A stretch of DNA of 64,000 nucleotides from Unio delphinus (GCA_029339505.1 JAQISU010000115.1:6223501-6287500); one strand, 5' to 3'; counted from the stretch's first letter, positions 1-12,970 are shown. The notes: generated from the letters alone by a model not told the origin. A program made the numbers and translations.

Positions 1-783
1 AAACAAATACCCCTCGAGGAATTGATTATGAACTGGGCTAAAATAATTTCCAGCAATTAAAAATGAGATCAATTCTTAATTGTATCTGTCAATCGTTGAG
101 TCCATCTCTCATATTCTTTCGGGATAACAACATTTTCAAATTCGCTTCCGTGGTACTTATAGTGGAGTAATACTTTCATTTATTACCAAATATACATCAG
201 TAGTCATTTGGCGAAAACACTTACGTCATAAAGATCATCCGTTGAGCATAATCGGTGACACGGGTATTTTTAAGACACTAGTCAAGGCAGCCATATTAGA
301 AATTTACCTGGCATCATTTTCATTTAGGACCAATCAGGTATCATGCATCTTCGCTAGCCTTGGTTTTGATATACCAACATACCTACTCCTTGGCGGATCT
401 ATCAGATACTTCATAGCTTAATTTCAGTGGATGCAACAGGAAGACGATCGAATTCAGGTTGTTCCAATCTGAACACAGTTCCTATATGATCAAGACAAGG
501 GAAGCACACAACTGTAATGGACTCATACATACAAGCAATACACCCTTTCCATCAAATACACCAGCAGTTTATATCTGTTATGTAGTCATACTTTCGATAT
601 TAAACTTACAAAGAATCCGTTTGAAGTCAGTAAACCTCCATCATGTACAATACACCGCTGTTACGCGCTGTTCATTAGTTGGCATGACATACTAAGGAGG
701 TAACTTATGAAACCTAATTGACAGGATTGCAAAGATTGTTTGCAGTAGTGGCCATTTTGCACATCAGATCGGCACCATTTTCC
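1..783. other. non-coding flank
   Basis: No convincing gene is visible. One short open frame near 459-695 has no recognisable domain, and its composition matches the AT-rich surroundings. I see no tandem repeat or transposon end here. Confidence 0.6.
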
Positions 784-791
784 TTTTAGGC

Positions 792-974
792 CAGTGGTTC
801 CTAAGTTAGCGTAATCACACCCTTGGAGGAGGTTGTATTACCGAAAAAGGCGCATATGCTGAATAATGCTTGTTACGGGGTAAGGTAGAAGACGCTGCGA
901 ATAGCCAATGGAGCGGTGGACCGAAATGCGGATAGCCAATGGCGTGGTGGACCGAAACAAATTCGGAACCACTG
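792..974. mobile_element. hAT-like MITE (non-autonomous DNA transposon)
   Basis: The 183-bp segment starts CAGTGGTTCC and ends GGAACCACTG, a perfect 10-bp terminal inverted repeat. It is flanked by an imperfect 8-bp direct repeat, TTTTAGGC at 784-791 and TTTTAGAC at 975-982. An 8-bp target duplication with CAG...CTG ends is typical of the hAT superfamily. Inside are two near-identical units around GATAGCCAATGG...GGTGGACCGAAA (about 900-957). There is no coding capacity, so it would depend on a transposase encoded elsewhere. The superfamily call is inference from the ends. Confidence 0.7.
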
Positions 975-982
975 TTTTAGAC

Positions 983-1794
983 CAACTGGATATCATAAGA
1001 AGTCTTTAAGTAAAAATTCAATTCTGATATAACCATCAATTCAGAAGAATGAGGAGTAGTTACATAATAAATGTTTCAGAAAGAAGAAGATAAAACTATG
1101 AAAATTGTAAAATTTATTCACAAACTTGACATTCAAAACATATTTTGTTCACGCTTTTAAATAATGTCTACACTTTCGTTTATTTCCTGCGTTAAATTGT
1201 CCAATTAAATATATAACTGAAATAACACAAAGCGAATAAGAAACGTATAATTATTAAGAAACCACATCCTATCAACCTCCTTGTTAAAGCAAATTTAATA
1301 TTAACGATATTAAACCTGGTTATGAAAACAGCAACATTTCGTGAACGACATTTTTGTGTTGCTTTTTATCTTTTCACCGGTCATGCCAATTCCCGTCAAT
1401 TAGCGATACAAACATTTCAAACCATGCCCGGTGATGACGTCCATGCACACTAGGCAGAGGATCAAATTTGAAGCAAAAGAATAATGAACTGCATTTTTTT
1501 GGTGAGACGAGAAAATTAACGTACAGAGTAAAGTTTGTCTGAGTACTGACCATGTGTCATTTTTAATGTAACCATTTAATTATAAAGACTCTAGTACAAT
1601 TTAAAGAACCATTGAAGACGGTCAGTAGAAGAATCAATTCTGACTTTATAAAGTTCAGCTGCTGATTTCCTCTGAAGGTTTGTGCAGTCATATCACGTGT
1701 AGTGTCGTAAAACACAGGCTCGTTTCCCAGCAGTGAGGAATTTTCGTTATTAACATGCCTGTTTCAACGTATTCGTCTTCCTGACCTTAACTCC
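983..1794. other. non-coding interval downstream of MPEG1-like copy A
   Basis: AT-rich sequence after the 3' end of the minus-strand MPEG1-like copy A. It presumably includes that copy's former 3' UTR. No other gene, RNA gene or repeat is recognised. Confidence 0.5.
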
Positions 1795-3450
1795 TTACAT
1801 GGTACGATTAACAAAGACGAAAAGGAGAATAGTTAAAACAGACACGATAACAACCGCAGCAATGTGTATCCCTCCTTTGGACTCACCCTTGCTATCCTTT
1901 ACAATAACAGGGTCTTTCCGCGTCACTTCCTGTGGTGATGGCATAAAAGGAGGTCGTTGTATTTTAGGAAGACCCACACCTGATAAGGCACCTGTCTTGA
2001 CGCAATAGTTGATCTCGCAGCCGTTGTCCGCCACGGCCAGATGCCGACTGTATCCCTTTGGACATTCATGGGGCCAGGACGCTGCACCTGATTGTTTCAT
2101 GAATCTCGTCAAGGTTAGCATGCCATTTGCTTGGAGTCCTTTTTATTCTCTTTCGTTAAGTACAAGCGGGTTTCCAGATTTACAGCTGTAAAAACCCGCA
2201 AAGGGAATAGAGTATCGATATCCGAGCTTGTAATCATCACTGACGCAAATGGTAAGGTCCGTTAGAATATTAAGAGAGTAGAATTGTGGCGGGCAGCTCT
2301 TGGCTTGAGTCAATGGATTGAGGGTATTGCCAGTGAAAACTCCTCCAAAAAGAAATCCTGACTGTTGGTGCGCCTGCCCCTCAGCAACGCACCAATAGGC
2401 CTGGTAGCGTCCGTAGTAAGTATCATCATTGCAGCAATGGAAAAACAGCCAACATCTGTGGCATTCCCGCTTGGAACCAGAATCCTCTAAGAGAACTGCT
2501 TCATAACCAGGCGGGCAAGAGTAATCTCCTGTTAAAGGATTCTTTTGAATTCTCTGTAAGCAGACGTCGGCGAAGGCCCATTCTGAGCACGTCTGGTACA
2601 CACCTCCGAACGTGTAGTTTGTAAGAGGTGGTTTACATGTATCATCATCCACATTGGCCTGGAAACTGAAATTGGGCGAATCCATGTCAGTGCACCCACG
2701 ATAAGTATTATGCTGCATCACGGTTGTACTGCATCACGGATGTACTGCATCACGGTTGTACTACATCACGGTTGTACTGCATCACGGATGTACTGCATCA
2801 CGGATGTACTGCATCACGGTTGTACTGCATCACGGATGTACTACATCACGGTTGTACTGCATCACGGATGTACTGCATCACGGTTGTACTGCATCACGGA
2901 TGTAGTCATACAGCTGGAATACAGTGGTTTCAGGGATCTCACTTAGAACCGCAGGAGTGATGACGTAGTAAATTGGATCCCCAGATCGATCCATCGCTAC
3001 CAAGTTAGCATCAAGACCTGCGCTCCAAGCACTAACTGAACAGTTATTTGGTGATAAGACCGGGCCTCCGAACGTGTGGATTTTAGAATGAACTCTGTTG
3101 CTCTTATACTGGTCAATAATAGTTCGAGACGTCTTCTGTGAGTAGCTAGTACTGAAGCTGAAAACACTGAAGAACGATGCACTAGCGGAGGCCAGGATTG
3201 CGCTCTTTTGTGAGGAATACTGACTGACAAACGTAGAGGAGACTTGATCCAACTGTTCCAAAGCAGTCCCCACATCTACACTCCTGATAACATGAGTTCC
3301 GAACTCTCGAATCAGTAGCTGACTTTCGTAGCGCGCCATGGCGATTTGGTTTAGTTGCAAGTGTGTCGCTATTTGCATCAGTCTTTCTCGGAAACCCGGA
3401 TGCAGGGTTGAATCAGGTTCAGAATGGGCCGTGTACCGGTTATATCTGGC
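1795..3450 (-). pseudogene. MPEG1/perforin-2-like copy A, exon 2 (disrupted)
   Basis: This exon matches the intact exon of copy B at 34452-36203 residue by residue over most of its length. It starts at a polypyrimidine-AG acceptor (TTTTCAG, exon from 3450, beginning GCC AGA TAT). It encodes the MACPF signature YESQLLIREFGTH, the Cys-rich region and a C-terminal hydrophobic segment. Two lesions break it. A run of twelve 16-bp units (2713-2904) replaces the codons around YIRDAVQ and leads to a stop. A TAA at 2143-2145 stands where copy B has TCA (Ser). The cytoplasmic tail is also shorter than in copy B, ending NRTM just after the hydrophobic segment. Perforin-2 proteins are pore-forming immune effectors of phagocytes; this copy cannot make a full one as assembled. 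Confidence 0.88.
2713..2904. repeat. 16-bp minisatellite inside a former coding exon (12 copies)
   Basis: Exactly 192 bp, or 12 units of CTGCATCACGGTTGTA, with a T/A variant near the unit end (GGTTG or GGATG) and occasional CTA for CTG. On the minus strand the unit reads TACATCCGTGATGCAG, which encodes the start of YIRDAVQ in the MPEG1-like exon. The array therefore arose by expanding exon sequence. Sixteen is not a multiple of three, so each unit shifts the frame. Confidence 0.93.
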
Positions 3451-3739
3451 CTGAAAAGAATATAAATATAACCGTTAAACTTCTATTACCAACCCTTGAC
3501 GAGGAAATGGCGTAATCCAAGTGGTCAAAAAGCGGAATCCAGGCAGAAAAAGCGTAATCCACATATATATTAATAATAATGTGAAGCATTTACGTAAATT
3601 GTTCTGCTTTAATATCCTTGCTGTTCAATGAAACAAGCGAAATGTAAGAATATTTACCCACAGCGGACATGGAGAAGTCACCAAAATGTTTATATTGATC
3701 AACCATGATCTATTTCATAAAGCTGAACAAACATGGAAA

Positions 3740-5720
3740 GTAACCAAATTGCATCGCGCTTGTGTCAAGTGAATTACGTAATTTGACTGATACAAATGGG
3801 ATAACCAAAATCATTGGGACCGGGCTTGCAATCATCTATGGAGACTTTAATGCCCATAATAAGCTATGGGGGTGGGGAGAGGTGACGGATATGAGTGGTA
3901 CCTGGGTGGAAGAATGGATCAATGACTCCACCCTTATTATCCTTAATGATGGTGCTAAGACCAGACTTAGTCCGGTCGACGGCACCCTGTCCGCCATTGA
4001 CCTCACGCTAGGCACATCCAGACTGGCACAAGTGGCTAAATGGGAGGTGGAGCAATCTGACCCGATGGGGTGCGACCACTTCCCAATAATCACCACTCTA
4101 CAGATGACTGTTCAGTGCGAACTCGATGATACAATACCCATGTAGAACTACTCAAAAGCTGATTGGGAAACTTTTCAGGAAATACTCAATAATGTTTGCC
4201 CGTCAGATATACAATCCAAAGACATTGACATCTACTATGATAACCTAATTAAGGCCATAATTCAAGCTGCCACCAACTCTATCCCCAAAACTAGTGGAAA
4301 ACCAAGACAACTTAGTGTGCCATGGTGGACAGAAGAAATTAAATTAACAAGACAGGACAAAATTAGAGCTTTAAATAAATTTAAAAGATCAAATATTACT
4401 ACTCACTTCCAAGAGTACAAAAATTTCGATAACAAGCTCAAATATCTAATAAAGCAGTCTAAAGAAAAAACTTGGCAAAAATACTGCAACACTATTAATT
4501 TTAGAACTAATTCTAAACAAGTGTGGGATAAAATCAGGGCCATAAAGGTAAAGAACATAAAAGGCACCACAAAAATCAATAATACCTGCAATCAGAAAGA
4601 ACAAGCTGAATCATTAGCAAAACATTTTAAAAATATGAGCAGCAATACTAACCACACTACTGAATTCCAAAACCATAGAACTAAAACTGAAATTAAATTC
4701 TGCCATCTATTTTAAGACTAGGGACCCATAAATAAATCGCTCAACAAAGATATTATCATATATGAATGGTCCCAGGCGCTCAAATCCAAACATGAAACTT
4801 CACCTGGGGAAGATCAAATAGGTTACACAATATATAAAAACCTACCTAGCAATATGGTTATGATAATAATAAACATGCTAAACGTAATTTGGCAAACAGG
4901 GGAGCTACCCAAAAAATGGAAAAAAGCGATAGTTATCCCCATTTTGAAACCTAACAAAGATAGGAATAACATTAATTCACATAGACCAATTTCACTTACC
5001 AACAATATCTGCAAAATCATGGAAACAATTATCACTAACAGACTCAAACACCACCTGGAGAGCAATAATTTGATATCTCCAAACCAATGTGGTTTTAGAA
5101 ATAAAAGATCTACTACGGATCAATTAATTAAATTGGAGTCCGCCATTAAATTAGCATTTAATAATAAAGAGAGGACTAAAAGAAACTTAATTGCGGTTCT
5201 AGATCTTGAAAAAGCGTTTGATCTGGTGTGGACCAAAGGATTAATAGCCAAATTAAATAATTATGGCATTACTGGTCGCATATTTAATTTTATACAACAC
5301 TTTTTAACAGACCGCAAAATTATAACTAGGGTAGGGGCTACTTATTCTTAAGAACACTCCCTTGAAAATGGGACTCCCCAAGGCAGCGTCCTCATCCCCA
5401 CTTTCTTTAACCTCATGATTAATGATCTTGACTCTAATCACGCCTCACCCTCAATAGGATTATCACAATTTGCAGACGATATTGGACTATGGAGAGCAGG
5501 AAACCCCTCCAACCACACTCATATGGCTGAAATGAAAACATGTCTAAATAACATTGGTAAATGGGCTGACAAATGGGGATTTAAACTGTCGCACCAAAAA
5601 ATCGGTAGCTATACTGTTATCACCTTATAGAAAAACATTATACCCCAACCTCAAAATAAACAAATTAAATTCGTTAAAATAGCCAAATTTCTGGATATGT
5701 ACTACGATGAACACCTAACC
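3740..5720 (+). mobile_element. broken non-LTR retrotransposon (Jockey/I-like LINE)
   Basis: Several open pieces in series give a 5'-truncated LINE. Positions 3762-4145 encode the C-terminal half of an APE-type endonuclease (GDFNAHN, then SAIDLTLGTSRL and CDHFPI). Positions 4317-4715 encode the linker after PWWTEEI. Positions 4854-5351 encode reverse transcriptase (KPNKDRNNINSHRPISLTN, GFRNKRSTTDQL, LDLEKAFD). Positions 5415-5630 carry the FADD catalytic motif. Stops at about 4143, 4713 and 5349 and frame changes between pieces show it is dead. It lies antisense in the intron of MPEG1-like copy A. The clade is an estimate from motif style. Confidence 0.85.
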
Positions 5721-5749
5721 TAGTATAACCACTAACACGCGCCCTTAAC

Positions 5750-6010
5750 TATGGTCCCAACTAGAGTGTATGAGGTAGTCTCAAAACCAAGACTATCAGG
5801 TCCAGCGACACAATGTTGCAACTAAAAAAAAATCTGATCATATATGCATAGGTTATGACCCCAAATTAGATCTTATAAGGTAGTCTTAAACCCAAGACTA
5901 TTAGGCCCAGCAACATAAGGTTGCAACCAAAAATACGCTAATTTAGAAAATGACCTCAAATTCATACACTATAAAGATAGTTAACCCCAAAACTATCAGG
6001 CCTTGAAGTA
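5750..6010. repeat. degenerate direct repeat, about 3 units
   Basis: Three diverged units share the order TATGAGGTAGTCTCAAA, CCAAGACTATCAGG, CCAGCAACA and GTTGCAACC (roughly 5768-5825, 5876-5935, 5965-6005). They directly follow the LINE and may be its 3' UTR or a separate old repeat. No coding potential. Confidence 0.5.
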
Positions 6011-6019
6011 ACTTAATAA

Positions 6020-7200
6020 CATATATCATTAACTAACATTGCAAATAGTTGTCATATGGGGTTATATATTCTACACAAACCAGCACAAAAAATTCCAAAT
6101 TGATAGGGAAAAATACGGAAGCAAATTGAAGAGGGAGCAATGATGTTTAGAGTGAGAATCTAAAACAAGACACCCAAGATGTATACAGGGAATCATCGAG
6201 TGAGTACAGGGTCAAACAAGGCACTCAAGAAGTATACAGGGACCAACCACAGGAGCAGAGGGATAATCGGTCACTAACAAGTGATCATGGGATTCTCAAA
6301 AAAGGTCCTTTTTAGGGCTATTGTCTTTCATCGCCTTAATAGGGTCTTCCACTTGGTTACGGAAACCCTTCTTGACAAGGTCTATCCAAAAAGCCAAACT
6401 TGATCATTTTCAGACCCACCGCTCAAAATTAACAATCTATTTCTCTCTGACAGTAGCTACCTTTCAAATGACGTTTAGTCATATTAGCAAAAGAAATTGT
6501 TAGGGACATATGAAATGTACACTTTTGTACTAGAAGATTGGCATAGTTAGGAACGAATTTAATTTTTCAGCTCTACCATTTGATGAATTGCATCGGTGGC
6601 TTATACAATTTTGGCATAGGGAAATCCACTAGAAAAACTGGATTGAATTTGGAATAAGCGTACGTACTTTCGATTGGTTGATAGGTTGAGTGCGTGATGG
6701 GTCTTTTCCCACTCACCCAGGTCTAACATTTATATCATTAGCCCCTTTTTAGGGGTATGATATGACCACCAAATTAAATAGCGCACTCTGTGTGCATAAA
6801 TGCCAGGAAGATGTGGCACCATTCCATCTTCCTGGATAAATTAAATCACTACCATATGCAAAATAGTGAACATATGACCCTAGTGGCCGGTTTCACTTTA
6901 AATCCAACTATTCATTCATTCGATACAAAAGGGGTTAAAATAATCAGTGACATTTACCTAAAACACAACATTGACTGTGCTGCAGTACGAGCCAGTGATT
7001 TAAATAAGTAAACCAATGTTTATCATTGAGAACTAAATAAGGTAAGAAACACATATTCTTTTGACATTATTGATTTGAAAACAAAATAGCACCCACATAT
7101 GCTATTTAACATACGCTCTTAATATACACGCATACCATGTCTACATTATTTTTTCAAGTAGCCCTAGACGTAGTAAAATTGTGATGAAATAACTTAAAGA
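6020..7200. other. non-coding intronic sequence
   Basis: AT-rich sequence within the intron of MPEG1-like copy A. Short open frames at 6321-6503 and 6790-7011 lack any recognisable domain. No RNA gene is recognised. Confidence 0.45.
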
Positions 7201-7229
7201 ATTAATTCGGGACCTTAACATTTTTCGAT

Positions 7230-8455
7230 AGAACACCCCGTGTGCTACACTAAACACCCTTTTGTGATGATATAAACCGTTTGGATAGAACGCCCCGTCT
7301 GCTACACTATACACCCTCTATTGATGACATAAACCGTTTGGATAGAACATCCCGTGTGCTACACTAAACAGCCTCTTGTGATGACATAAACCTTTTGGAC
7401 AGAACGCCCCGTGTGCTCACTATACACCCTCTTGTGATGATATATACCTTTTGGATAGAACGCCCCGTCTGCCACACTATACACCATCTATTGATGACAT
7501 AAACCTTTTAGATAGAACACTCCGTGTGCTACACTAAACACCCTCTTGTGATGACATCAACCTTTTAGATACAACACCCCGTGTGCTACACTATACACCC
7601 TCTTGTGATGACATAAACCTTTTGAATAGAACACCCCGTGTGCTACACTATACACCCCTCTTGTGATTACATCAACCTTTTAGATAGAACACCCCGTGTG
7701 CTACACTATACACCCTCTTGTGATGACAATAACCTTTTGGATAGAACACCCCGTGTGCTACACTATACACCCTCTTGTGATGACATCAACCTTTTAGATA
7801 GAACACCCCGTGAGCTACACTATACACCCTCTTGTGATGACAATAAACTTTTGGATAGAACACCCGTGTGCTACACTAAACAGCCTCTTGTGATGACATA
7901 AACCTTTTGGACAGAACGCCCCGTGTGCTCACTATACACCCTCTTGTGATGATATAAACCTTTTGGATAGAACGCCCCGTCTGCCACACTATACACCATC
8001 TATTGATGACATAAACCTTTTAGATAGAACACTCCGTGTGCTACACTAAACACCCTCTTGTGATGACATCAACCTTTTAGATACAACACCCCGTGTGCTA
8101 CACTATACACCCTCTTGTGATGACATAAACCTTTTGAATAGAACACCCCGTGTGCTACACTATACACCCCTCTTGTGATTACATCAACCTTTTAGATAGA
8201 ACACCCCGTGTGCTACACTATACACCCTCTTGTGATGACAATAACCTTTTGAAGAGAACACCCCGTGTGCTACACTATACACCCTCTTGTGATGACATAA
8301 ACCTTTTGGATAGAACACCCCCTGTGCTCACTATACACCCTATTGTGATGACAATAACCTTTTGAATGGAACACCCCCTGTGCTCACTATACACCCTCTT
8401 GTGATGACATAAATCTTTTAGATAGAACACCCCGTTTACTACACTTAACACTTTC
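7230..8455. repeat. about 57-bp satellite with higher-order repeat
   Basis: About 21 units of roughly 57 bp, built around GATAGAACACCCCGTGTGC, TACACTATACACCCTCTTG and TGATGACATAAACC. Variant units recur in the same order about 513 bp apart; for example the unit with AAACAGCCTC and GGACAGAACGCC occurs near 7368 and again near 7882. Blocks of about nine units were therefore duplicated together. Open frames across it are only repeat translations. Confidence 0.9.
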
Positions 8456-8459
8456 CGGT

Positions 8460-10055
8460 GATTTGATAAAAGCATGATAACTGTTGGCACTTGATCACAA
8501 TGAGTTCAAATGTTAATCACGGAAGGGGAAATACGTTAGAAAAATGAAAATATTAATGCGTGATCATGAGTTTAAAGATAGGATCCAAACTGTGGTATTT
8601 AACACACTATTTATTAATTACGCATGCCGATACCAAGTTTTTATTCCTTAATATTAAATGCCTTTTAAGTTATAAAACTCAGAGAAAAACGGGAAAGAAA
8701 TAAAATACTGAGTAGTGACAATGGCCTGGACAGAACGCGACACATCTTATGATAATATACAAGTATAAAATATTTCATCCATTTATCTTAATTATTTCTA
8801 TTGTTTTACGGTGAATGGGAAATTTTCTTCAAATGTGGGTTAACGTATTAAGTACTATTTTGGCGGCCATACCGCAGTATTCTGAGCGATCTTGTAGGGA
8901 CAAGCCTTATCTTGGTATCTCAAACTTCCTTTTACAACTGGTAGCTGATTGCATCTCAATGTAAAACTTGTACAGGCATGCAGAAATCATCAAGCATTTT
9001 GTCTCCCGTTATCACACAAATCAATGCCAAACTTACTCGAAATATCTGTATCTACTTACTCGAAATATCTAATAATCGTCTTCAATTTAGGATTAAGTAT
9101 TGTACGTTTTAAATATTAACGTATGTGATCAAGTGTCCACTTCTGTATATTTATGTGCAATCACGTTTGTTTTAGTGAATGTATCACAGGGGCTCCAAAA
9201 TTTCGAAATAAAATTAGTGAAGGTCTGTGTATATACAAGATACATTCCTCTTCCGCAAACACCCCCTCCTCATACGCCTCCTCCCCACCAATAAAAGCGA
9301 TGTGATCATAAAATAGTGAGATTGCAAGTGGATATATGAGAATAGCACATTTATATTCTAAATGGCTTAATGCAATATCTTTTCAGCCATGCCAATTCAG
9401 CATTTAGTCTCTTACTCCCACCCCACCATGTATCTGAGTAACATGTGTTCCGTCATTTCTTTATTTAGCACTACAGCACTGCTTATGTCTTTCCTGTTCT
9501 AGAGAGATTAACCAAAACTCTAAAACGCCGTAGACATCTACAGACATAATCCAATTCAGACTCGCATCAACATGATTAACGTCTTAAGTGCAATAAATAT
9601 ATCGAACGCGTGTATGTGCACATGCGTAGACGGTTTACACCAAAACGCGTATTCTTCCACGATGGTTTTGTTTGTAAGTGCAAGCGTAGAAATGTAATAT
9701 ATAACGCTCCGGAAAATTTTCATACTAGAGGTGTGAGGTTTGTTTTAAATCAAGTATTAAGTTTGCCTCATTATCTCCTAATATGGTCAATTTACCTCGT
9801 TCACTTTGACTTTCCACTCGATCAAAATTAACTAAAACAGGCATATCGCAATTAAGAAAATGCAACAACTGGTTATAGTCTAGACAAAAGATCTTTGCAC
9901 GGCCTAAACAAATGAAAATTCTTGGGTATAAGTTAGAGAACATCTCCAAATTTAGACAGCAAAGATTTAAATGTTCAGAGAGCAAAACAGCAGAGAGATG
10001 TGCCCCTTACCTCTAGAAAGTCTAATCAAATTGCTCTTAAAGAATCTATACGAAG
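8460..10055. other. non-coding intronic sequence
   Basis: Between the 57-bp satellite and the tetranucleotide tract I see no gene. Short open frames (9100-9294, 9610-9831, 9725-9985) have no domain or codon signal I recognise. Confidence 0.45.
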
Positions 10056-10061
10056 GAGAGT

Positions 10062-10214
10062 AATGTATGTATGTATGTATGTATGTATGCATGTATGTAT
10101 GTATGTATGTATGTATGTATGTATGTATGTATGTATGTATGTATGTATGCATGTATGTATGTATGTATGTATGTATGTATGTATGTATGTATGTATGTAT
10201 GTATGTATGTATGT
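10062..10214. repeat. (ATGT)n microsatellite
   Basis: About 150 bp of ATGT units with two ATGC variants near 10089 and 10149. It abuts the truncated 5' end of the following LINE. Open frames here are repeat artefacts. Confidence 0.95.
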
Positions 10215-10224
10215 ACTAAGAGAA

Positions 10225-12615
10225 ACCTCCGTATGATAAATAGAACCAAACTCATGCATGACATCCAAGAAAACCTAACAACTTTCTTACATCCAACAGC
10301 GGAACAACTTGATAACTGCCTGCGTTCATTGCTTGAAAAACATGTCCCAGCCACCAAATGCAGAGTATCAAAAAAAAGTGTTCGCCATGGTATAGCAGTG
10401 TTAGGGACCAGCTTCGCACTGCTAAAACACATCGGCGAAAAGCAGATAGGCTTTGGCTTTCCACCAGACTCACTATTCATAAACAAATCTACGAAGCCGC
10501 TAAGAAGAACGTCACAAACATAGTCCATTTAGCCAAATCATCCCACTACAGTACTAAGATCACGGAGAGTTCCAGCTGCAAAGAGCTCTTCGAGATGACT
10601 AACAAACTAATGTCAAGGAACAAATGTACACCACTTCCAATAACCTTCTTTCCACTAGACCTACCAGACCAATTTGCAAATTTCTTCAATGACAAAATAC
10701 AAACCATTAGAGATTCGCTTGACAGCACAATTTCAACTGATTCGTCACCATACAGATATGATGCCGAACTTCAGCGACAACCGTTAGGAGCATTTGAACA
10801 TGTTTCTATTGATTTAGTACGGACAATCGTGATGAAAAGTGCACCAAAGTCTTGTGAACTTGATCCAATTCCAACATCACTGCTGCTTGAGTGCTTAGAC
10901 CCAATATTACCTTCACTAACTGATGTTATTAATATCTCTCTCATCAGGGGAATTCCCATCATTTTTCAAAACTGCCATCGTAAAGCCACTGCTGAAGAAA
11001 CCAAAACTGGACCATAACGATTACAAAATACAAACCATTAGAGATTCGCTTGACAGCACAATTTCAACTGATTTGTCACCATACAGATATGATGCAGAAC
11101 TTCAGCGACAACCGTTAGGAGCATTTGAACATGTTTCTATTGATTTAGTACGGACAATCGTGATGAAAAGTGCACCAAAGTCTTGTGAACTTGATCCAAT
11201 TCCAACATCACTGCTGCTTGAGTGCTTAGACCCAATATTACCTTCACTAACTGATGTTATTAATATCTCTCTCATCAGGGGAATTCCAATCATTTTTCAA
11301 AACTGCCATCGTAAAGCCACTGCTGAAGAAACCAAAACTGGACCATAACGATTTAAAGAACTACCGGCCAGTTTCTAATCCCCCATTCAAATAAAACATC
11401 TTAGAAAAGGTTGTTCTTATTCAACTTGTGTCTCATTTGGATTTGACCAGTCTTTTTAGCAATGTACAGTCTGCATATCGCCCTTGCCACAGTACGGAAA
11501 CTACTCTTCTGAAAGTATTTAGTGACATTCTCTCTGCTTTGGATAGTGGAAAGATTACAGTCCTCACTCTCTTGGATTTATCTGCAGCATTTCATACAAT
11601 AGACCATGATATATTACTTCACCGTCTGCAGCATGTATTTGGCATTCAGAATATAGCCTTACAGTGGTTCAAGTCCTACTTAGTGAACAGGACACAAATT
11701 ATAGCTGCAAATGGAATACACTCCAGCCCAGTTGACGTATGTTGTGATGTTCCACAGGGATCTGTTCGTGGACCTGTTATCTTCATTCTCTACAATCAGC
11801 CGCTCTCAAGTGTCATAGATCATCACCCAGTGTCGCACCGACTGTATGCTGATGACACCCAAATATACAAGTCTAGCCTCCCAAATGAAGTTGATGCTAC
11901 CATCCATGGAGTAGAGAAGTGCATTTCTGATGTGAAATCATGGATGACATGTAACAAGCTGCAGATAAATGATGATAAAACTGAGGCTATTCTGATCACA
12001 ACACAAAGACTTTCTCATTCACATCCTTTACCGCAGACAATAAATATCAGCAACACCAACATTAAATTCTCACAGTCAGTACAAAACCTAGGCGTTACTC
12101 TAGACAGTACTCTCACATTGCACCAACATGTCATGAACATTAATGCAAGGCTGCATATCTTGCATTGAGACGCATCATTTCCATTCGTAAATATCTTTCA
12201 GTTGATGCCACTAAAACACTTGTGTGTTCATTAGCACTTTCAAGACTGGACTATTGTAACTCAATTCTGTCTGGTTCGTCACAATATTAACTCCAGAAAC
12301 TTCAAAACGTTCAAAACACAGCTGCAATACATCTTTAGAGTACCTTGATCAGAGCACACCTCACTAGTGCTCTGTACCCTACACTGGCTATCGATTCGAT
12401 AAAGAATCAAACACAAGATTTGTTTTCTGTGCTATGTTTCAATGACAGACTCCAGTCCAACATACCTATCCAGCCTCACCCATGTGTATATACCAGCTAG
12501 ATCTTCTTCTGATAATCGTATACTCATTGTTGCCAAGGTGAAAACAAAGTCATATGGACACCGTTCGCTTTGCACACCAGGGCCCGGCGACGTGGAACGA
12601 ATTGCCTAAGCACGT
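10225..12615 (+). mobile_element. broken CR1/L2-like LINE reverse transcriptase
   Basis: The reading starts in the pre-RT linker (INRTKLMHDIQENLTTFLHP), changes frame near an A-run at about 10370, and continues as PWYSSVRDQLRTAKTHRRKA. The RT core is at 11428-12168: LDLSAAFHTIDHDILLHRL, then PQGSVRGP and YADDTQIY, the catalytic YADD. After a stop, the conserved tail with TGYRFDKESN and GPATWNELPKH is still readable to about 12608. The endonuclease is missing. A 331-bp internal tandem duplication (separate entry) and several stops make it inactive. It lies antisense in the intron of MPEG1-like copy A. Confidence 0.85.
10692..11355 (+). repeat. 331-bp direct tandem duplication inside the LINE
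   Basis: Positions about 10692-11023 and 11024-11355 are almost identical, both beginning ACAAAATACAAACCATTAG and ending GGACCATAACGATT. They encode the same RT N-terminal stretch (DSTIST...SPYRYDAELQRQPLG). Only a few bases differ (for example TTCGTC/TTTGTC and GCCGAA/GCAGAA), so the duplication is much younger than the decay of the element. Confidence 0.9.
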
Positions 12616-12619
<4 letters not shown>

Positions 12620-12706
<87 letters not shown>

Positions 12707-12755
12707 AAGAAAGAAAGATAGATACATATATATATATATATATATATAAATTATA
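12620..12755. repeat. (AT)n / (GA)n microsatellites
   Basis: An AT tract (about 12621-12655), a GA tract (to about 12718) and a second AT tract (to about 12749). Open frames on the minus strand through here are simple-repeat artefacts. Confidence 0.95.
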
Positions 12756-12873
12756 TACAGACAGACCGATATATAGATAGACAGAGATAAAAAGATAGAT
12801 AAAACGATTTATAGATAGATATACATACAAACAGACAAATAGATAGATAGATAGATAGACAGACATAGAGATA

Positions 12874-12970
<97 letters not shown>

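Noticed and set aside
459..695. Open frame of 78 residues near the left edge.
   Set aside because: No domain, no homologous copy and no context; its length is expected by chance.
6304..6320. GGTCCTTTTTAGGGCT on the plus strand resembles the histone-type hairpin.
   Set aside because: The stem needs G-T wobble pairs, no TCGAAAAGA-like element follows, and no gene ends nearby.
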